Assembly (NCBI GenBank): GCA_902806395.1
Contig: CADCWH010000038.1
Coordinates: forward strand, 1-7,555
Source: an uncultured Thermomicrobiales bacterium
GTDB lineage: Bacteria; Chloroflexota; Chloroflexia; Thermomicrobiales; UBA6265
DNA length: 7,555 nucleotides
Reading direction: 5' to 3'
The notes under the pieces are model-generated. The model was not told where the DNA came from and made no database searches. It saw only the letters and a list, made by a program, of their open reading frames with translations. Numbering within the stretch: position 1 is the first letter of the stretch; every line of letters starts with the position of its first letter. A program made the position numbers and the translations under genes. Of the stretch, positions 5,984-7,555 are shown in pieces.

Positions 5984-6018
5984 CCGAAGGGGCCGTCCGC
6001 TCTGGGCGGCCCCTTCGG
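5984..6018 (+). terminator. Hairpin terminator after the cupin/prealbumin gene
   Basis: CCGAAGGGGCCG (5984-5995) pairs perfectly with CGGCCCCTTCGG (6007-6018). A G-T pair and two further G-C pairs extend the stem to 15 bp around the loop GCTCT. It starts 24 bp after the stop codon. No T-run follows. A smaller stem, GGGAC/GTCCC at 6031-6045, lies just beyond and could help stop transcription from the convergent dehydratase gene. Confidence 0.75.
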
Positions 6019-6149
6019 CATGTTCACGCAGGGACGCGGAGTCCCATGTCACCCGTGCCGCGACCACTATCGAGACAAGATCCCGCCCGGCGAACCAACA
6101 CATGGGGTGACGAGGTGATCCCTAGCAGGGTGCCCGGGGTTCGACGGCC

Positions 6150-7157
6150 CTAGAGCAGTTCCCGCAGTCGGCCGGAGTCGATGTTGCCGCCGCTGAGGGT
6201 GGCAATCGTCGGCGTGCCGGGTGCGATGCCGGCGGCGCCATTCAGCAGGGCTGCCACAGCCGCCGCCCCGGCCGGCTCTACCAGCACCTTGGCCCGCTCC
6301 AGGATCAAGCGGAGCGCGGCCACGATCTCGTCGTCCGTCAGCACCACCACGTCATCGACCAACCGGGCGATGATCGCCTGGGTCGTCTCCGCCCCAAACG
6401 GGGCGGCCAGACCGTCCGCCACCGTCCGGATCGTCTCCAGGATGACGGGTTCACCGGCGGCCAGGCCACGGGAAACGGTCGGTGCGCCCTCCGGCTCGGC
6501 CCCGACGATCCGGATGTCGGGGCGCTGGCTCTTCACGGCCACCGCGATCCCGGCCAGCAGGCCGCCCCCGCCGACGCAGACCGAGATCGCCTCGGTGTCC
6601 GGCGCGTCCTCCAAGATCTCTAGACCGACCGTCCCTTGACCGGCGATGATCGCCGGGTCACCGAAGGGATGGATGAAGTGCATCCCGTGCGCCTCGCGGT
6701 GGGCCTCCATCGCCGCGAAGACCCGTTCCATCACCGGTGCGAAGTGGGCCTCTGCCCCGTAGCCCCGGATCGCGGCGACCTTCGATGGCGTCGCCGCCTC
6801 GGGCATGAACACCGCGCAGCGGACGCCGAACCTGGCCGCGGCCCAAGCCAGACCCTGACCGTGGTTACCGGCCGAGAGGGTGACGATGCCCCGTTCCCGC
6901 TGCTCGGGCGAGAGTTGCATCAGCGCATTCAGGGCACCCCGGGCCTTGAACGACCCCGTCTTCTGAAAGTTCTCCGCCTTGAGCCCGAGCCGCGTCCCGG
7001 TCATCGCCGAGAGCGTCTCGCTGCGTAACACGGGCGTGCGGTGGACGAGCCCGGCGATGCGGTCCCGGGCCGCCAGGACATCGTCCAGCGTCACGGGGAG
7101 GTCAGACGCGGCCGGGCTGGTCGTCGGGAGGGTCTCAACCCCCACGTCCTGGGTCAT
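6150..7157 (-). CDS. Threonine/serine dehydratase, PLP-dependent, short type without ACT domain
   Basis: A 335-residue cytoplasmic fold-type II PLP enzyme, expected to deaminate L-threonine to 2-oxobutanoate (and L-serine to pyruvate). Visible landmarks: ENFQKTGSFKARGA (62-75) with the Schiff-base lysine K71; SAGNHGQGLAWAA (95-107), the substrate/PLP contact loop; the glycine-rich phosphate-binding loop GGGGL (196-200); a C-terminal SGGN (322-325). The protein ends directly after the catalytic domain (IDSGRLRELL), so the regulatory ACT-like region of biosynthetic IlvA is absent. That matches the TdcB-like or serine-racemase-like branch, and isoleucine feedback through such a domain is not possible. 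I chose ATG 7155-7157 because TGAGG lies 5 nt upstream; the frame is open 41 codons further with an Arg-rich, non-family sequence. It sits 134 bp downstream of the DUF429 gene, same strand. Catalytic residues are intact. Biosynthetic, catabolic or racemase use cannot be decided from sequence, so no symbol is given. Confidence 0.93.
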   Translation of the reverse strand: MTQDVGVETLPTTSPAASDLPVTLDDVLAARDRIAGLVHRTPVLRSETLSAMTGTRLGLKAENFQKTGSFKARGALNALMQLSPEQRERGIVTLSAGNHGQGLAWAAARFGVRCAVFMPEAATPSKVAAIRGYGAEAHFAPVMERVFAAMEAHREAHGMHFIHPFGDPAIIAGQGTVGLEILEDAPDTEAISVCVGGGGLLAGIAVAVKSQRPDIRIVGAEPEGAPTVSRGLAAGEPVILETIRTVADGLAAPFGAETTQAIIARLVDDVVVLTDDEIVAALRLILERAKVLVEPAGAAAVAALLNGAAGIAPGTPTIATLSGGNIDSGRLRELL

Positions 7158-7291
7158 GGGTGCCTCATCGCTCGGGTCTCGGCGGCCAGCGCCCACACGG
7201 GCGGTCGGGCATCGTGCCGGGCAGGATACCGCGCCGCCCCGGCGGTCACCATGGGACAAACGCCGCGGCCGGGGACCCAACGTGGCAGGTT

Positions 7292-7555
7292 TCAGCCAGC
7301 TGATATTCCCGGATCAACGTCGCCATCCGGGGACGTGAGACGCCCGAGAGCGTCCGCGGCCGGGATCGCGATCCACCCCTCGATTTCGGCCAGACGGGCA
7401 TCCTCAGCACCGGGCCGGTCCGTCGCGCCGATCGCCGCCGCCCGGGCCACCAGGGCACAGACGAGGGCATCAAAGGCATGATCGTTGGCGGCGCAGGATC
7501 GCGCGAATGGCTCCGGCACATCCAATCTCCGGCAGGCGGCCAGCAACTCTCGGAA
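7292..7555 (-). CDS. DUF429 family protein, C-terminal part (5' end outside window)
   Basis: The frame is open to the window edge, and 87 C-terminal residues are visible. The block NDHAFDALVCALVARAAAIG followed by EIEGWIAIPAADAL is the C-terminal signature of DUF429 proteins as I remember them, a family predicted to have an RNase H-like fold; the Asp in HAFDAL is in the place of a conserved acidic residue. The nuclease role is a family-level prediction, not shown. The TTG at 7544-7546 is not a credible start because the conserved domain must extend upstream. It is followed by the dehydratase gene after 134 bp, in which I see no strong terminator, so co-transcription is possible. Confidence 0.75.
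   Translation of the reverse strand, partial: FRELLAACRRLDVPEPFARSCAANDHAFDALVCALVARAAAIGATDRPGAEDARLAEIEGWIAIPAADALGRLTSPDGDVDPGISAG

Noticed and set aside
6048..6111. Inverted repeat GTCACCC / GGGTGAC around a 50-nt loop
   Set aside because: Seven pairs with a very long loop are not convincing as a terminator or operator.
6104..6153. Possible tRNA fragment because of GGTTCGAC resembling a T-loop, plus a direct repeat CCCTAG (6120-6125, 6148-6153)
   Set aside because: No matching T-stem, anticodon arm or acceptor stem can be formed, and the second CCCTAG includes the dehydratase stop codon; a 6-bp repeat is expected by chance.
7158..7291. Promoter for the dehydratase gene with TATCCT as -10
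   Set aside because: No -35 element at an acceptable distance was found; the gap may simply be an intergenic spacer within one transcript.
1..7555. Mobile element, CRISPR array, toxin-antitoxin or defence system
   Set aside because: No transposase, integrase, terminal inverted repeats, spaced direct repeats or recognisable defence domains were found on either strand.

Overview
The window is very GC-rich DNA (roughly 65-70 % by eye) from a free-living bacterium. Proteins use arginine and almost no lysine. Three features suggest a member of Chloroflexota, probably Thermomicrobia-like, or a similar high-GC phylum: a TPR/LuxR regulator, secreted Cys-pair repeat proteins, and a cupin-plus-prealbumin-fold protein. 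This placement is inference from protein style only; no rRNA or tRNA is present.

Layout. (1) 1-768 (+): 3' part of a large TPR/LuxR-type transcription regulator, open at the window edge. (2) 835-1875 (-): a complete DUF2891 family gene, convergent with the regulator. (3) 1876-2457: a gene-poor stretch with a promoter-like region, a possible 101-aa small gene (2044-2349, +) and a strong hairpin terminator at 2407-2453. (4) 2458-3756 (-) and 4053-5960 (+): a divergent pair of secreted proteins. Each has a signal peptide and three tandem modules, and each module holds one pair of cysteines. The pair shares a 296-bp intergenic region with overlapping promoter-like elements, a perfect 12-bp palindrome and a pair of direct repeats. 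(5) 5961-6149: a convergent gap with a 15-bp stem terminator. (6) 6150-7157 (-): a threonine/serine dehydratase of the short type without an ACT domain. (7) 7292-7555 (-): C-terminal end of a DUF429 protein, cut by the window edge.

How the genes work together. Only the divergent secreted pair looks like a functional unit: shared control region, both exported, both built from disulfide-type modules, neither with a visible cell-wall or membrane anchor. The dehydratase and the DUF429 gene are in the same direction 134 bp apart but have no obvious common function. I see no mobile element, CRISPR array, defence cassette, tRNA or rRNA. The most unusual item is the divergent pair, in particular the 635-aa protein, which is lysine-free and highly acidic.
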